The notes below the pieces were generated by a model. It was given only the letters and a program-made list of their open reading frames with translations, had not been told where the DNA came from and ran no database searches. A program made the translations under genes and the position numbers. Below, piece by piece: positions 1-8,128 of a stretch of DNA of 46,080 bases (the stretch's first letter is position 1; each line of letters starts with the position of its first letter). Location: positions 1-46,080 of the forward strand of contig JAEUOX010000156.1 in assembly GCA_016790475.1 (NCBI GenBank), given 5' to 3'. Source of the DNA: Rhodoferax sp. (lineage in GTDB: Bacteria > Pseudomonadota > Gammaproteobacteria > Burkholderiales > Burkholderiaceae_C).

Positions 1-2
1 TC

Positions 3-1175
3 GGCGTCGCGCGCCGCATCAACGTGGCAGGCACGCTGACCCGGCTCGGCGGCAGCCTGATGGAGCCGGAGGTGCTGCAGGCCATGGCCCAGGCCGCGTC
101 GGCGTCGGTCGACATCGCCGAAATGCAGTCCGCCGCCAGCCAGGTGATCGCACGGGCCACCGGCGCGCAGACCGGCATCGTGACATCCGGCGCGGCCGCC
201 GGGCTGACGCTCGCCACCGCCGCCTGCCTGGCGCGCTGGGATGTGCGGCGCATGGCCGCGCTGCCCGACACCCGCGACATGCCCCACGAAGTGCTGATGG
301 CGCGCACGCACCGCAACAGCTACGACCACGCGATCCGGCTGGCCGGCGCGCGGATCGTCGACATCGGGCACAACGACCGCGGCACCGGCGCCGGGATCCG
401 CGGCCTGGAAGCCTGGGAGATCGAGGCCGCCACCAGCGAGCGCACGGCGGCGATGGTGTTCGTGGCCACCGCCGAGACGACCGACACGCTGCCGGGCGTG
501 CTGGAGGTGGCGCACGGCCTCGGACTGCCGGTCATCGTCGACGCCGCGGCCCAGTTGCCACCGCGCAGCAACCTGCAGCATTTCATAGCCGCCGGCGCCG
601 ACCTGGTCGTCTTCAGCGGCGGCAAGGCCATCGGCGGGCCGCAGGCCAGCGGCATCCTGGCCGGCCGGGCCGACCTGGTCGGCTCGGCGCTGTTGCAGAT
701 GATGGACATGGACGTCAGCCCGCAGACCTGGTCGCCGGCCCGGCTGATCGACCGCCAGGCGCTGCGCGGCATCCCGCACCACGGCATCGGACGCGGCTTC
801 AAGGTCGGCAAGGAAGAGATCGCCGGACTGGTCTGTGCGCTGGAGCGCTTCGTCGCGCGCGACGAGGCGGCCCACGCGCAGGCCCTGGGCGCGCGGCTGG
901 CCGCGATCGCGCAGGCGCTGGCCGGCACGCCCGGGCTGCAGACCCGGCTCATCGAGGCCACGCCACGTTCGCCGATCCCGAGCCTGGAGCTGGAGGTCGG
1001 TGCGCGCGCGGTCGCGCTGGTGGGCCAGCTGCAGCAGGGCGATCCGCCGGTGCATGTCGGCGAGCGGCTCGCCAGCGCCGGCATCCTGGCCATCCATCCC
1101 CAGACGCTGCGCCCCGAGGACGATGCCGTCCTCGCGCGCTGCCTGCTCAACGCCTTCAGGAGAACCTCCGAATGA
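3..1175 (+). CDS. SelA-like PLP-dependent enzyme (5' partial)
   Basis: This is a PLP-dependent fold-type I enzyme of the SelA-like group (COG1921), which includes D-glucosaminate-6-phosphate ammonia-lyase-like proteins. The frame is open to the left edge. The residues just before the GTG at 24 (GVARRIN) continue into VAGTLTRLGG, the usual family N-terminus, so the real start lies outside the window. Counting from that GTG, the Schiff-base lysine is K201 in FSGGKAIGG and the ring-nitrogen aspartate is D173 in VIVDAAAQ. The stop overlaps the next gene by four bases (ATGA), so the two are translationally coupled. COG1921 genes recur beside cog3964 amidohydrolases, as here. It lacks selenocysteine context (no selB or tRNA-Sec nearby), so true selenium transfer is unlikely. 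The substrate is unknown; an elimination on an amino-acid or amino-sugar derivative is my inference. Confidence 0.8.
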   Translation, partial: GVARRINVAGTLTRLGGSLMEPEVLQAMAQAASASVDIAEMQSAASQVIARATGAQTGIVTSGAAAGLTLATAACLARWDVRRMAALPDTRDMPHEVLMARTHRNSYDHAIRLAGARIVDIGHNDRGTGAGIRGLEAWEIEAATSERTAAMVFVATAETTDTLPGVLEVAHGLGLPVIVDAAAQLPPRSNLQHFIAAGADLVVFSGGKAIGGPQASGILAGRADLVGSALLQMMDMDVSPQTWSPARLIDRQALRGIPHHGIGRGFKVGKEEIAGLVCALERFVARDEAAHAQALGARLAAIAQALAGTPGLQTRLIEATPRSPIPSLELEVGARAVALVGQLQQGDPPVHVGERLASAGILAIHPQTLRPEDDAVLARCLLNAFRRTSE

Positions 1176-2314
1176 GTGCCCCCCACGACCTGATCCTGCG
1201 CGGTGCGCGCGTGATCGACCCGTCCCAGAACCTGGACCGGGTGACCGATGTGCGCTTCACCAGCGGGCGCGTTGCCGCGATCGGCGACCAGTTGCCGGCC
1301 GGCCCGGGCACCGAGGTGCGCGACCTGCGCGGCCGGGTCGTGACGCCGGGCCTGATCGACCTGCACACCCACGTCTACTGGGGCGGCACCTCGATCGGCG
1401 TGGACGCGGTCGCGCTGGCGCGCACCAGCGCCACCGCCACCTTCGTCGACGCCGGCACCTCCGGCCCTGGCAACTTCCCCGGCTTTCGCAAGCATGTGAT
1501 CGAGCCGGCGCTGCCGGTGCGCATCCTGCCGCTGCTGAACCTCTCCTTTGCCGGCATCTTCGCGTTCTCCGGTACCGTGATGGTCGGCGAATGCGAGGAC
1601 CTGCGCCTGCTGGACCTCAAGGAATGCGCCCGCGTCGCCCGCGAGAACGCCGACCTGGTCGTCGGCATCAAGGTGCGGGTCGGCCGGGGCGCAAGCGGCG
1701 CGTCTGGCATCGCGCCGATGGACATGGCGCTGGAAGTGGCCGAGGCCACCGGCCTGCCGCTGATGGCGCATCTGGACCACCCGCCGCCGTCGCGCATGGA
1801 TGTGATGTCGCGGCTGCGCCGCGGCGACATCCTGACGCACTGCTTCCGGCCGTTCCCCAACGCACCCGCGCTGCCGGGCGGCGGCGTGCGACCCGAGGTG
1901 CTGGCGGCCCGCGAACGCGGCGTGGTGTTCGACATCGGCCACGGCGCGGGCTCCTGCGGGTTCGACACCACGCGGGCGATGCTGGCGGCCGGCTTCCTGC
2001 CGGACGTGATCTCCAGCGACGTGCACATCCTGTCGATCAACGGCCCGGCCTTCGACCTGCTGCAGACGCTGGGCAAGTTCCATGCGCTGGGCATGACGCT
2101 GCCCCAGGTGGTCGCCTGCGCCACGACGAACGCGGCCCGGGCGATCCGCCGGCCGGACCTCGGCACGCTGCAGGTCGGCGCCGTCGGCGAGGCCAGCATC
2201 TTCGAGGTGCGCGAGGAGCCCACCGCCTACACCGATGTGGTGGGCGAGACGATCACCGGCAGCCACCGTTTCGTCGCCCAGGGCCTGGTGCTCGACGGCC
2301 GCTGGTGGACCTGA
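1172..2314 (+). CDS. Amidohydrolase/deacetylase family metallohydrolase (cog3964-like)
   Basis: The 380-residue protein belongs to the amidohydrolase superfamily, dihydroorotase-like branch. Characterised cog3964 relatives deacetylate N-acetyl-D-amino acids or acetyl-(R)-mandelate. Visible metal ligands are H65 and H67 (DLHTHVYWG), the probable carbamylated lysine K167 (GIKVRVG), histidines in LMAHLDH and THCFR, and the catalytic aspartate in ISSDVH. Small beta-strands at both ends give the usual composite domain (LILRGARVIDP near the start, VGEASIFEV near the end). The ATG overlaps the stop of the SelA-like gene, and the aspartoacylase-like gene starts 40 bases downstream, so all three look like one operon. 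Family membership is sure; the substrate is not. Confidence 0.88.
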   Translation: MSAPHDLILRGARVIDPSQNLDRVTDVRFTSGRVAAIGDQLPAGPGTEVRDLRGRVVTPGLIDLHTHVYWGGTSIGVDAVALARTSATATFVDAGTSGPGNFPGFRKHVIEPALPVRILPLLNLSFAGIFAFSGTVMVGECEDLRLLDLKECARVARENADLVVGIKVRVGRGASGASGIAPMDMALEVAEATGLPLMAHLDHPPPSRMDVMSRLRRGDILTHCFRPFPNAPALPGGGVRPEVLAARERGVVFDIGHGAGSCGFDTTRAMLAAGFLPDVISSDVHILSINGPAFDLLQTLGKFHALGMTLPQVVACATTNAARAIRRPDLGTLQVGAVGEASIFEVREEPTAYTDVVGETITGSHRFVAQGLVLDGRWWT

Positions 2315-2354
2315 TTCCCGGCCCGCTGCAACCCCATTCCCGAAGGAGCTCCCG

Positions 2355-3359
2355 ATGGCACAGCCCACCATGATCTTCACCGACATCGACTACGAGCGCC
2401 AGGGCAAGCAGGTCGACTGGCTCAACCTGCCGCATTCGGTCACGCGCTCGGCGTACGGCGCCATCTCGATACCGATCGCGGTGATCCGCAATGGCGACGG
2501 CCCGACCGTGTTCCTGATGGCCGGCAACCATGGCGACGAGTACGAGGGCCAGATCGTGCTGGCCAAGCTGATCCGCGAGCTGGAGCCCCAGCACATCCGG
2601 GGCCGCGTGATCATCCTGCCGGCGGCCAACCTGCCGGCGGCGATGGATGGCGCCCGGGTATCCCCGATCGACCAGGGCAACCTGAACCGGGCCTTTCCCG
2701 GCGATCCGCACGGCACGCCGACCTTCGCGATCGCGCACTACATCGACAGCATCCTGTACCCGATGGCGCATTTCCACCATGACCTGCATTCCGGCGGGTC
2801 GTCGCTGAAGTACGTGCCCTTCTGCTCGATGCGCAAGAGCGGCGACGCCGCGCTCGATGCCCGGTCGCTGGCCGCGCTGCGGGCCTTCGATGCGCCGCTC
2901 AGCATGGTCTGGGCCTACAACCCGGAGAACCGGCTGGCCGGCGCGGCGGCCGCGCGCCGGGGTCTGGTGTCGCTGGGCGGCGAGTTTGGCGGCGGTGGCA
3001 ATGTCGACCGCTCCAGCCTGGCAATGCTGGACCGCGGCGTGCGCAACTTCCTGCAGTTCTCCGGCGTGATGGCGCAGCAGGAGACGCTGCCACCGCCGCG
3101 CGGCACCCGGCTGGTCGAGGTCAGCAGCCGCGACCACTATGTCTATGCCACCGAGGGCGGCCTGCTGGAGCCGCTGGTCGATCTGGGTGCCGAGGTGCGC
3201 CAGGGCGATCTGGCCGGGCAGATCCACTTTGTCGACAACCCGTCCCGCCCACCCGTGCCTTGCCATTTCCGGCGTGCCGGCATGGTGGTATGCCAGCGCC
3301 ATTTCGGGCGGGTCGAGCGCGGCGACTGCGTGGCCCACCTGGCCACCGACGTGGGCTGA
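2355..3359 (+). CDS. Succinylglutamate desuccinylase/aspartoacylase family protein
   Basis: This is a zinc carboxypeptidase-fold deacylase of the AstE/AspA family, 334 residues. It would remove an acyl group from an N-acyl amino acid or related amide. The zinc-binding motif GNHGDEYEG supplies the first His and Glu, and DLHSGG supplies the later His. The C-terminal part, from about residue 235, resembles the beta-barrel domain of AspA. I chose the ATG at 2355 because GAAGGAG sits seven bases upstream; the frame is open further left but that extension overlaps the previous gene and lacks a ribosome site. It is third in the left-edge catabolic operon, consistent with a role in N-acyl substrate hydrolysis. 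Confidence 0.85.
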   Translation: MAQPTMIFTDIDYERQGKQVDWLNLPHSVTRSAYGAISIPIAVIRNGDGPTVFLMAGNHGDEYEGQIVLAKLIRELEPQHIRGRVIILPAANLPAAMDGARVSPIDQGNLNRAFPGDPHGTPTFAIAHYIDSILYPMAHFHHDLHSGGSSLKYVPFCSMRKSGDAALDARSLAALRAFDAPLSMVWAYNPENRLAGAAAARRGLVSLGGEFGGGGNVDRSSLAMLDRGVRNFLQFSGVMAQQETLPPPRGTRLVEVSSRDHYVYATEGGLLEPLVDLGAEVRQGDLAGQIHFVDNPSRPPVPCHFRRAGMVVCQRHFGRVERGDCVAHLATDVG

Positions 3360-3466
3360 AGCGCCTCGCCCAACTGTAAAGAAGTGCCGCCTGCGTGCAC
3401 CGGATGGACGATGGCGCCGTTGAAGGAGTACCCTCATCGGGGCATCCCCAACGCCAAGGAAACGCC

Positions 3467-3916
3467 ATGAAGACACCGCTGCTCGCCACCCTCACGCTGA
3501 CCGCCACGCTGATCGCGCCGGTCGCCCACGCCGGCTTCCTGGAGGACCTGCTGGCCAAGCCCGCCGTCCAGGCCCTGCTGGGTCGCCAGTCGGAGCTGCA
3601 GGTGACGGTGAGGAACTGCACCGACACCACCTTCAAGCAGCGCAACCTGGCCGCCTGCCAGCAGGCGGAGCAGGCCGCGCGCCTGGCGGCCATGCCGCCG
3701 GAGCTGCGCGCCGTGATGTCGGTCCCGGCCTCGTCGGCGTCGATGCGCGAGCTGTGCCTGGCCGCGCAGGCCACGCCCGCGCGCAGCAGCTACCTGTGCA
3801 ACGAACTCTCCAAGGCCGACTCCGGCTTCAAGCTGCTGGCCGAGCAGCAGCAGCGGCTGGCGGAGGACATCCAGCGCGGCAAGGCGGCGGCAGCCGGCGC
3901 CGAGTCTCCCAACTGA
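3467..3916 (+). CDS. Small secreted protein of unknown function
   Basis: The product is 149 residues and I do not recognise a family. The ATG at 3467 follows AAGGA and opens a clear Sec signal peptide: MKT, a hydrophobic stretch rich in Leu, Ala and Thr, then VAHA before Gly-Phe, so cleavage near residue 22 is likely. The mature part has four cysteines (in RNCTD, AACQQ, ELCLA and YLCNE) that could form two disulfides in the periplasm. The C-terminal third is helical and charged (LAEQQQRLAEDIQRG). It lies between the deacylase and the N-carbamoyl hydrolase on the same strand, about 100 bases after the former. Whether it belongs to that pathway is unknown. Confidence 0.7.
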   Translation: MKTPLLATLTLTATLIAPVAHAGFLEDLLAKPAVQALLGRQSELQVTVRNCTDTTFKQRNLAACQQAEQAARLAAMPPELRAVMSVPASSASMRELCLAAQATPARSSYLCNELSKADSGFKLLAEQQQRLAEDIQRGKAAAAGAESPN

Positions 3917-3939
3917 TTTCCTGAAACGGAGGCCATTCC

Positions 3940-4875
3940 ATGGCACGCATCGTCACGCTCGCTGCCGCGCAGATGGGCCCCATCGCGCGTACCGAGACCC
4001 GCCCGCAGGTGGTCGAGCGCCTGCTGGCGATGATGCGCCAGGCCAAGGGCATGGGCGCGGACGTGGTGGCCTTTCCGGAGGCCGCATTGACGGCCTTCTT
4101 CCCGCACTGGTACACCGAGGACGACGCCGAGGTCGACCGCTGGTTCGAGGCGGAGATGCCGGGTCCGCAGACGCAGCCCTTGTTCGACGAGGCGCGCCGA
4201 CTGGGCATCGGCTTTCATCTCGGCTACTGCGAGCTGGACCGCACCAGCGGCCGCAAGCGGCGCTTCAACACCGCGATCCTGGTCGACGCGCAGGGCCGGA
4301 TCATCGGCAAGTACCGCAAGATTCACCTGCCCGGCCATGCCGATCACCGGCCGCAGACGCCGTTCCAGAACCTGGAGAAACGCTACTTCGAGGTCGGCGA
4401 TCTCGGCTTCGGCGCCTGGCGGGCCTTCGGCGGCATCGCGGGCATGATCATCTGCAACGACCGGCGCTGGCCGGAGTCCTACCGGGTGCTGGGGCTGCAA
4501 GCCGTGGAGATGGTGTTCTGCGGCTACAACACGCCGGTGCACCACCCGGCCGCCCCGGACCATGACCGGCTGGGGCAGTTCCACAATGAGCTGTCGATGC
4601 AGTCCGGCGCCTACCAGAACAGCACCTGGGTCGTCGGCATCGCGAAGGCCGGCGTCGAGGAAGGCGTGGACATGATCGCCGGCAGCTGCATCATCGCGCC
4701 GACCGGCGAGATCGTTGCGCGCGCCAGCACCGCCGGCGACGAGGTCATCGTGGCCCGCTGCGACCTGGACCTCGGCCGCTCCTACCGCGAGACCACCTTC
4801 CACATGGCCATCCACCGTCGCCCGGAGCACTACCGGATGATCGTGGAGCGCACCGGGCCGCAAGCACCGGACTGA
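3940..4875 (+). CDS. N-carbamoyl-D-amino-acid hydrolase
   Basis: This carbon-nitrogen hydrolase (311 residues) hydrolyses N-carbamoyl-D-amino acids to the free D-amino acid, CO2 and ammonia. The nitrilase triad is E47 (FPEAAL), K127 (KYRKIHLPG) and C172 (ICNDRRWPE). These are the same residue numbers as in the Agrobacterium D-carbamoylase as I remember it, and the surrounding segments (RRFNT, LEKRYFE, GDLGF, GYNTP, HRRPEHY) also match that subgroup rather than beta-ureidopropionase. No hydantoinase is adjacent, but a dihydroorotase-like amidohydrolase lies 1.6 kb upstream on the same strand. CGGAGG precedes the ATG. It converges with fccB, with only 13 bases between the stops. Confidence 0.9.
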   Translation: MARIVTLAAAQMGPIARTETRPQVVERLLAMMRQAKGMGADVVAFPEAALTAFFPHWYTEDDAEVDRWFEAEMPGPQTQPLFDEARRLGIGFHLGYCELDRTSGRKRRFNTAILVDAQGRIIGKYRKIHLPGHADHRPQTPFQNLEKRYFEVGDLGFGAWRAFGGIAGMIICNDRRWPESYRVLGLQAVEMVFCGYNTPVHHPAAPDHDRLGQFHNELSMQSGAYQNSTWVVGIAKAGVEEGVDMIAGSCIIAPTGEIVARASTAGDEVIVARCDLDLGRSYRETTFHMAIHRRPEHYRMIVERTGPQAPD

Positions 4876-4888
4876 GCGGCGACCGGCC

Positions 4889-6172
4889 TCAGGCCAGCGT
4901 GTCGGCCCAGATGTTGCGGGCCCATCCCATCGCGTAGCGGCCTTCCTGCACGCTGGCCTCCGCCGACAGGCCGCCGGCCCCCGGCACCGGCAGCATGGTC
5001 TTCTGGGCGGCGTCATAGCGGTGCACGCTGGCCACATGCATCGCCGCGTCGTCGCTGACGAAGCTGTAGCAGGTGTTGTGGTAGATCGGCAGCGCGTTCG
5101 GCGGCTGGTCCGTCAGCAGGGCCACGATCGCCGCGGCACAGGTCTTGGCATGCTGGTTGGCCATGTGCGCCGACTTCGGCATGGCCGGCGCGACCTGGAT
5201 CGCATCCCCCAGCACATGGATCCGTGGCAGCACGCGGGACTCCTGCGTCAGGAAATCCACCTCGCACCAGCGCCGGCCGGCGGGCACCAAACCGGTCGTG
5301 ACCGCCAGCGTGCCGGCCCGCATCGGCGGAATCAGGTTGAGCACCGAGGCCCGGACATCCTCGCCCAGGTCGAAGCGCAGCAGGCCGGCCGCCACATCGA
5401 CGCCTGCCAGCGTCTGGCGGGGGCGGTACTCGACGAGGCCCGGGTACCGGTCCGCCCAGGCCTTGCGGAACAGCGACCCCTTGGAGGTGATGTCGTCGTT
5501 GGCGTCGAGCACCAGCACCTTGCTGCGGGGCTTGTGGCGCTGCAGGTAGGAGGCCACCTGGCAGGCCCGCTCGTAGGGCCCGGGCGGACAGCGGTACGGT
5601 GCCGGCGGAATGGCCAGCGCGAACACGCCGCCATCCGGCATGGCCTCCAGGCGCTGGCGCAGCGCCACCGTCTGCGGGCCGGCCTTCCAGGCATGCAGTA
5701 CCTGCCCGGCAGCGCCGGGCAGCTCCAGGCCGGGCACGCTATCCCACAGGAGGTCGATGCCGGGCGACACGACCAGCCGGTCGTACGGCAGCACCGCACC
5801 GCCGGCCAGCCGCACCTGCTGGCGCTCCGGATCGATCGCGGTGGCGGTGTCGCGGACGATGCGCACGCCGTGCCGCTGCGCCAGCCGGCCATAGGACAGC
5901 GTGATGTCGGCCATCGACCGGCTGCCGCCCAGCACCAGGTTGGACAGCGGGCAGGACACGAACGCGGGGTTCGGCTCGACCAGCGTCACGTCAAAGCGGG
6001 CATCCGACCACATCCGCAGGTACTTGGCGGCCGTGGCACCGCCATAACCACCGCCGACCACGACGACCCGCGGGCCGGCGGAGCGGGCCGGCGCGGCGCA
6101 ACCGCCCACCGCGCCAAGCACGGCAGCCACCGGGCCGGCGGCAGCCGCTTGCAGGAGCCGGCGTCGGCGCAC
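4889..6172 (-). CDS. fccB: Flavocytochrome c sulfide dehydrogenase flavoprotein subunit
   Basis: This FAD-binding subunit oxidises sulfide in the periplasm and passes electrons to the partner cytochrome; it is also related to SoxF. From the GTG at 6172 it is 427 residues. It begins with RRRRLLQ and a hydrophobic stretch ending GGC, so it has both a twin-arginine character and a possible lipobox. The FAD dinucleotide fold is VVVVGGGYGG at about residue 36. The segments FVSCPLSNLVLGG and PPGPYERAC carry cysteines typical of the family, and DAIQVAPAMPKSAHMANQHAK is the second FAD-contact region. The start lies six bases after the cytochrome stop, so the two genes form a cytochrome-flavoprotein operon. 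Reading the frame further upstream would overlap the cytochrome gene, which I reject. Confidence 0.85.
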   Translation of the reverse strand: MRRRRLLQAAAAGPVAAVLGAVGGCAAPARSAGPRVVVVGGGYGGATAAKYLRMWSDARFDVTLVEPNPAFVSCPLSNLVLGGSRSMADITLSYGRLAQRHGVRIVRDTATAIDPERQQVRLAGGAVLPYDRLVVSPGIDLLWDSVPGLELPGAAGQVLHAWKAGPQTVALRQRLEAMPDGGVFALAIPPAPYRCPPGPYERACQVASYLQRHKPRSKVLVLDANDDITSKGSLFRKAWADRYPGLVEYRPRQTLAGVDVAAGLLRFDLGEDVRASVLNLIPPMRAGTLAVTTGLVPAGRRWCEVDFLTQESRVLPRIHVLGDAIQVAPAMPKSAHMANQHAKTCAAAIVALLTDQPPNALPIYHNTCYSFVSDDAAMHVASVHRYDAAQKTMLPVPGAGGLSAEASVQEGRYAMGWARNIWADTLA

Positions 6173-6177
6173 GGGGG

Positions 6178-6492
6178 TTACTCCGGCTTCAGCGCGGCAA
6201 AGTAGGCCGCGATCTGTTCGATCTGCGCGTCGGAATACGCGCGTGCCAGCTGGTGCATCAGCGTGGCGGGCTGGCGGCCCGCCTTGTAGTCGAGCAGCCG
6301 GCGGGTCAGCGTGTCCCGCGGCATGCCGGCCAGCGAGGGCATGCCGGGCTGCGCGACGCCGGCCGTGCCATGGCAGGTGGCGCAAGCCGCCGCCCAGCTG
6401 CGCACCTGCAGTGCGTCGGCCTGGGCCGATGCCTGCGCAATGGGCAGCAGCAACGCCAGCGTCGTGACGGACCAGACCCACCAGGGCTTCAT
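6178..6492 (-). CDS. fccA: Periplasmic c-type cytochrome, partner of the FccB-like flavoprotein
   Basis: The product is a 104-residue monohaem cytochrome c. A Sec signal peptide (MKPWWVW, hydrophobic core, cleavage around ASAQA) is followed by a single haem motif CATCH near residue 38. A methionine in ATLMHQL is the likely sixth ligand, and the C-terminal helix is AQIEQIAAYFAAL. This is the short, class I type found as the electron acceptor of FccB/SoxF flavoproteins. GAGGAG lies six bases before the ATG. It is the first gene of a two-gene operon. Confidence 0.85.
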   Translation of the reverse strand: MKPWWVWSVTTLALLLPIAQASAQADALQVRSWAAACATCHGTAGVAQPGMPSLAGMPRDTLTRRLLDYKAGRQPATLMHQLARAYSDAQIEQIAAYFAALKPE

Positions 6493-6604
6493 CGGAACTC
6501 CTCGGGGACCGCGCCCCGGGGTGGGCGCGGCAGTGACGGCCCCGATGATGGCACAGGATGCGACCCGCCGCGCGGCACCGCGTGCGGCCTGCGCGGGGTG
6601 GTCG

Positions 6605-6748
6605 TCAGTCCTTCGGCGGCTGCGGGCTTTCGTTCATCTTGCGCCGGAAGAAGGCGCTGAACCAGACCGCCATGCACAGCGTGATGGCGATCACGGCCGC
6701 ACTCATCAGCCCGTAGTCGGTGGACAGAAGATCGGTCAGCAACTTCAT
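6605..6748 (-). CDS. DUF3149-like small membrane protein
   Basis: The protein has 47 residues: an amphipathic start (MKLLTDLLSTDYGLMSA), one membrane helix (about residues 16-36) and a short basic then polar tail (FFRRKMNESPQPPKD). This matches the DUF3149 family of tiny inner-membrane proteins found across betaproteobacteria; their function is unknown. AAGGAG is placed well before the ATG at 6748. An upstream in-frame start would add an unlikely 28-residue hydrophilic leader, so I reject it. It lies divergent from the methyltransferase gene. It sits 112 bases upstream of fccA on the same strand, too far for certain co-transcription. Confidence 0.75.
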   Translation of the reverse strand: MKLLTDLLSTDYGLMSAAVIAITLCMAVWFSAFFRRKMNESPQPPKD

Positions 6749-6873
6749 GGTCGGCTCCTTGCGATGCCTCCACTGTGCGCCCTGGCGGCGCGTGACGCCG
6801 TGACCTGCATCAATGGGCAGCGTCGGCGGCAATCTGGTAAGTTCCGGGCTTGGCCGCTTCCCATCGCCTGACC

Positions 6874-7512
6874 ATGCCCCCGCCTGCCTCCACCCCGCTG
6901 TCCGACCCCGCCGGCACCTGGAACCGCCGCTTCGAGTCCCGCGAATTCGTCTTCGGCACCGAGCCCAATGCCTGGCTGCGGGAGCATGCGCACCACTGGA
7001 CGCCCGGGCAGCGGGTGCTGTGCGTGGCCGATGGCGAGGGACGCAACAGTGTCTGGCTGGCCCGGCAGGGGCTGCAGGTGGATGCCTTCGACATTGCCGA
7101 GGTCGGCGTGGCCAAGGCGCGGCGCCTGGCCGAGGCGGCCGGCGTCACCGTGAACCTGGCGGTCTGTGACTGCGACGCCGTCACCTGGCCGCACGCCGCC
7201 TACGATGGCGTTGCCGCGATCTTCGTGCAGTTCGCCGACCCGGCCATGCGCAGCCGGCTGTTTGCCAACATGCTGCGCTGCCTGCGGCCCGGGGGCACGC
7301 TGGTGCTGCAGGGCTACACGCCGCAGCAGCTGGTGTACCGCACCGGCGGGCCGTCGATCGCCTCGCATCTCTACACGGCCCCGCTGCTGCAGGAGGCGTT
7401 TGCACGCGACACCCGAATCCTCGTGCTGCGCGAGTACGAGGCCGAACTGCATGAGGGCGCCGGCCACCACGGTCGCTCGGCCCTGATCGGCCTGGTGGCG
7501 CGCCGCCTCTGA
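6874..7512 (+). CDS. Class I SAM-dependent methyltransferase (TehB-like)
   Basis: The 212-residue protein has the Rossmann-like fold of small class I methyltransferases. Motif I is VLCVADGEGRNSVWLA near residue 48, followed by an acidic strand end (VDAFDIAE) and CDCDAVTWP for the adenine contact. The PGGTLVLQGYTPQQL segment is the usual post-motif III strand. The pattern resembles TehB-like or thiopurine-like enzymes, which often act on small toxic compounds; the substrate here cannot be read from sequence. I use the ATG at 6874; a TTG 24 bases earlier is less likely. The isochorismatase-family gene follows after 16 bases and is probably co-transcribed. Confidence 0.8.
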   Translation: MPPPASTPLSDPAGTWNRRFESREFVFGTEPNAWLREHAHHWTPGQRVLCVADGEGRNSVWLARQGLQVDAFDIAEVGVAKARRLAEAAGVTVNLAVCDCDAVTWPHAAYDGVAAIFVQFADPAMRSRLFANMLRCLRPGGTLVLQGYTPQQLVYRTGGPSIASHLYTAPLLQEAFARDTRILVLREYEAELHEGAGHHGRSALIGLVARRL

Positions 7513-7528
7513 GCTCCCGGAGACCCGC

Positions 7529-8065
7529 ATGGCAACCTCGACCGCACTGCTCATCATCGACGTCCAGCAGGGCCTGTGCGAAGGCCCGGGCGCGGCCCAT
7601 GCCACACCGGCGTTGATCGAGCGCCTGAACGCGGTGTCCGGCCGCTGCCGCGCAGCCGGCATTCCGGTGATCTTCATCCAGCATGAGTCGACGAAGGGCT
7701 ACCTGCCGTACGGCAGCCGCGAATGGCAGCTGGCCGACGGGCTGCAGGCCGAGCCCGGCGACCGGCGCATCCGCAAGACCACGCCGGACTCCTTCCTGCG
7801 CACCGAGCTGCAGGCCACGCTGGACGCGCTGGACGTGCGCGAGCTGATCATCGGTGGCATGCACAGCGAGTTCTGCGTCGACACGACGACACGACGCGCG
7901 CTGGCGCTGGGCTACCCGGTCCGGCTGATCGAGGACGGCCACACCTCGGCCGGCAATGCGCACCTGTCGCCGGCACAGGTGATCGCCCACCACAACGCCA
8001 CGCTGTCCAACATCGCCAGCTTCGGCCCGCGCGCCCGTCCGGTGCCGGGCGCACAACTGCCCTGA
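7529..8065 (+). CDS. Isochorismatase-family cysteine hydrolase
   Basis: This is a 178-residue cysteine hydrolase of the isochorismatase/nicotinamidase fold. The triad is D11 (LIIDVQQGL), K83 (RIRKTTPDSF) and C116 (GGMHSEFCVDTT), with the cis-peptide region just before the cysteine. Members hydrolyse amides or carbamates such as N-carbamoylsarcosine, nicotinamide or ureidoacrylate, or the isochorismate ether. The HSEFC context fits the general amidase group and does not settle the substrate. CCCGGAGA precedes the ATG. It follows the methyltransferase closely and lies 64 bases before the M15 peptidase gene. Confidence 0.85.
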   Translation: MATSTALLIIDVQQGLCEGPGAAHATPALIERLNAVSGRCRAAGIPVIFIQHESTKGYLPYGSREWQLADGLQAEPGDRRIRKTTPDSFLRTELQATLDALDVRELIIGGMHSEFCVDTTTRRALALGYPVRLIEDGHTSAGNAHLSPAQVIAHHNATLSNIASFGPRARPVPGAQLP

Positions 8066-8128
8066 GCGAGCGGAATCCGGCCCTCACCAGGGTGGCGAAC
8101 CACCCACCGGAACACGGGGAGCGAACCG

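Noticed and set aside
3-1175. True selenocysteine synthase (SelA)
   Set aside because: No selB, selD or tRNA-Sec is present, and the linkage to hydrolases fits the SelA-like catabolic group instead.
320-2386. Open minus-strand frame of 688 codons opposite the first catabolic genes
   Set aside because: It is rich in Arg, Ala, His and Gly with no family motif, and it overlaps three genes with clear catalytic residues. It is a GC-driven antisense shadow.
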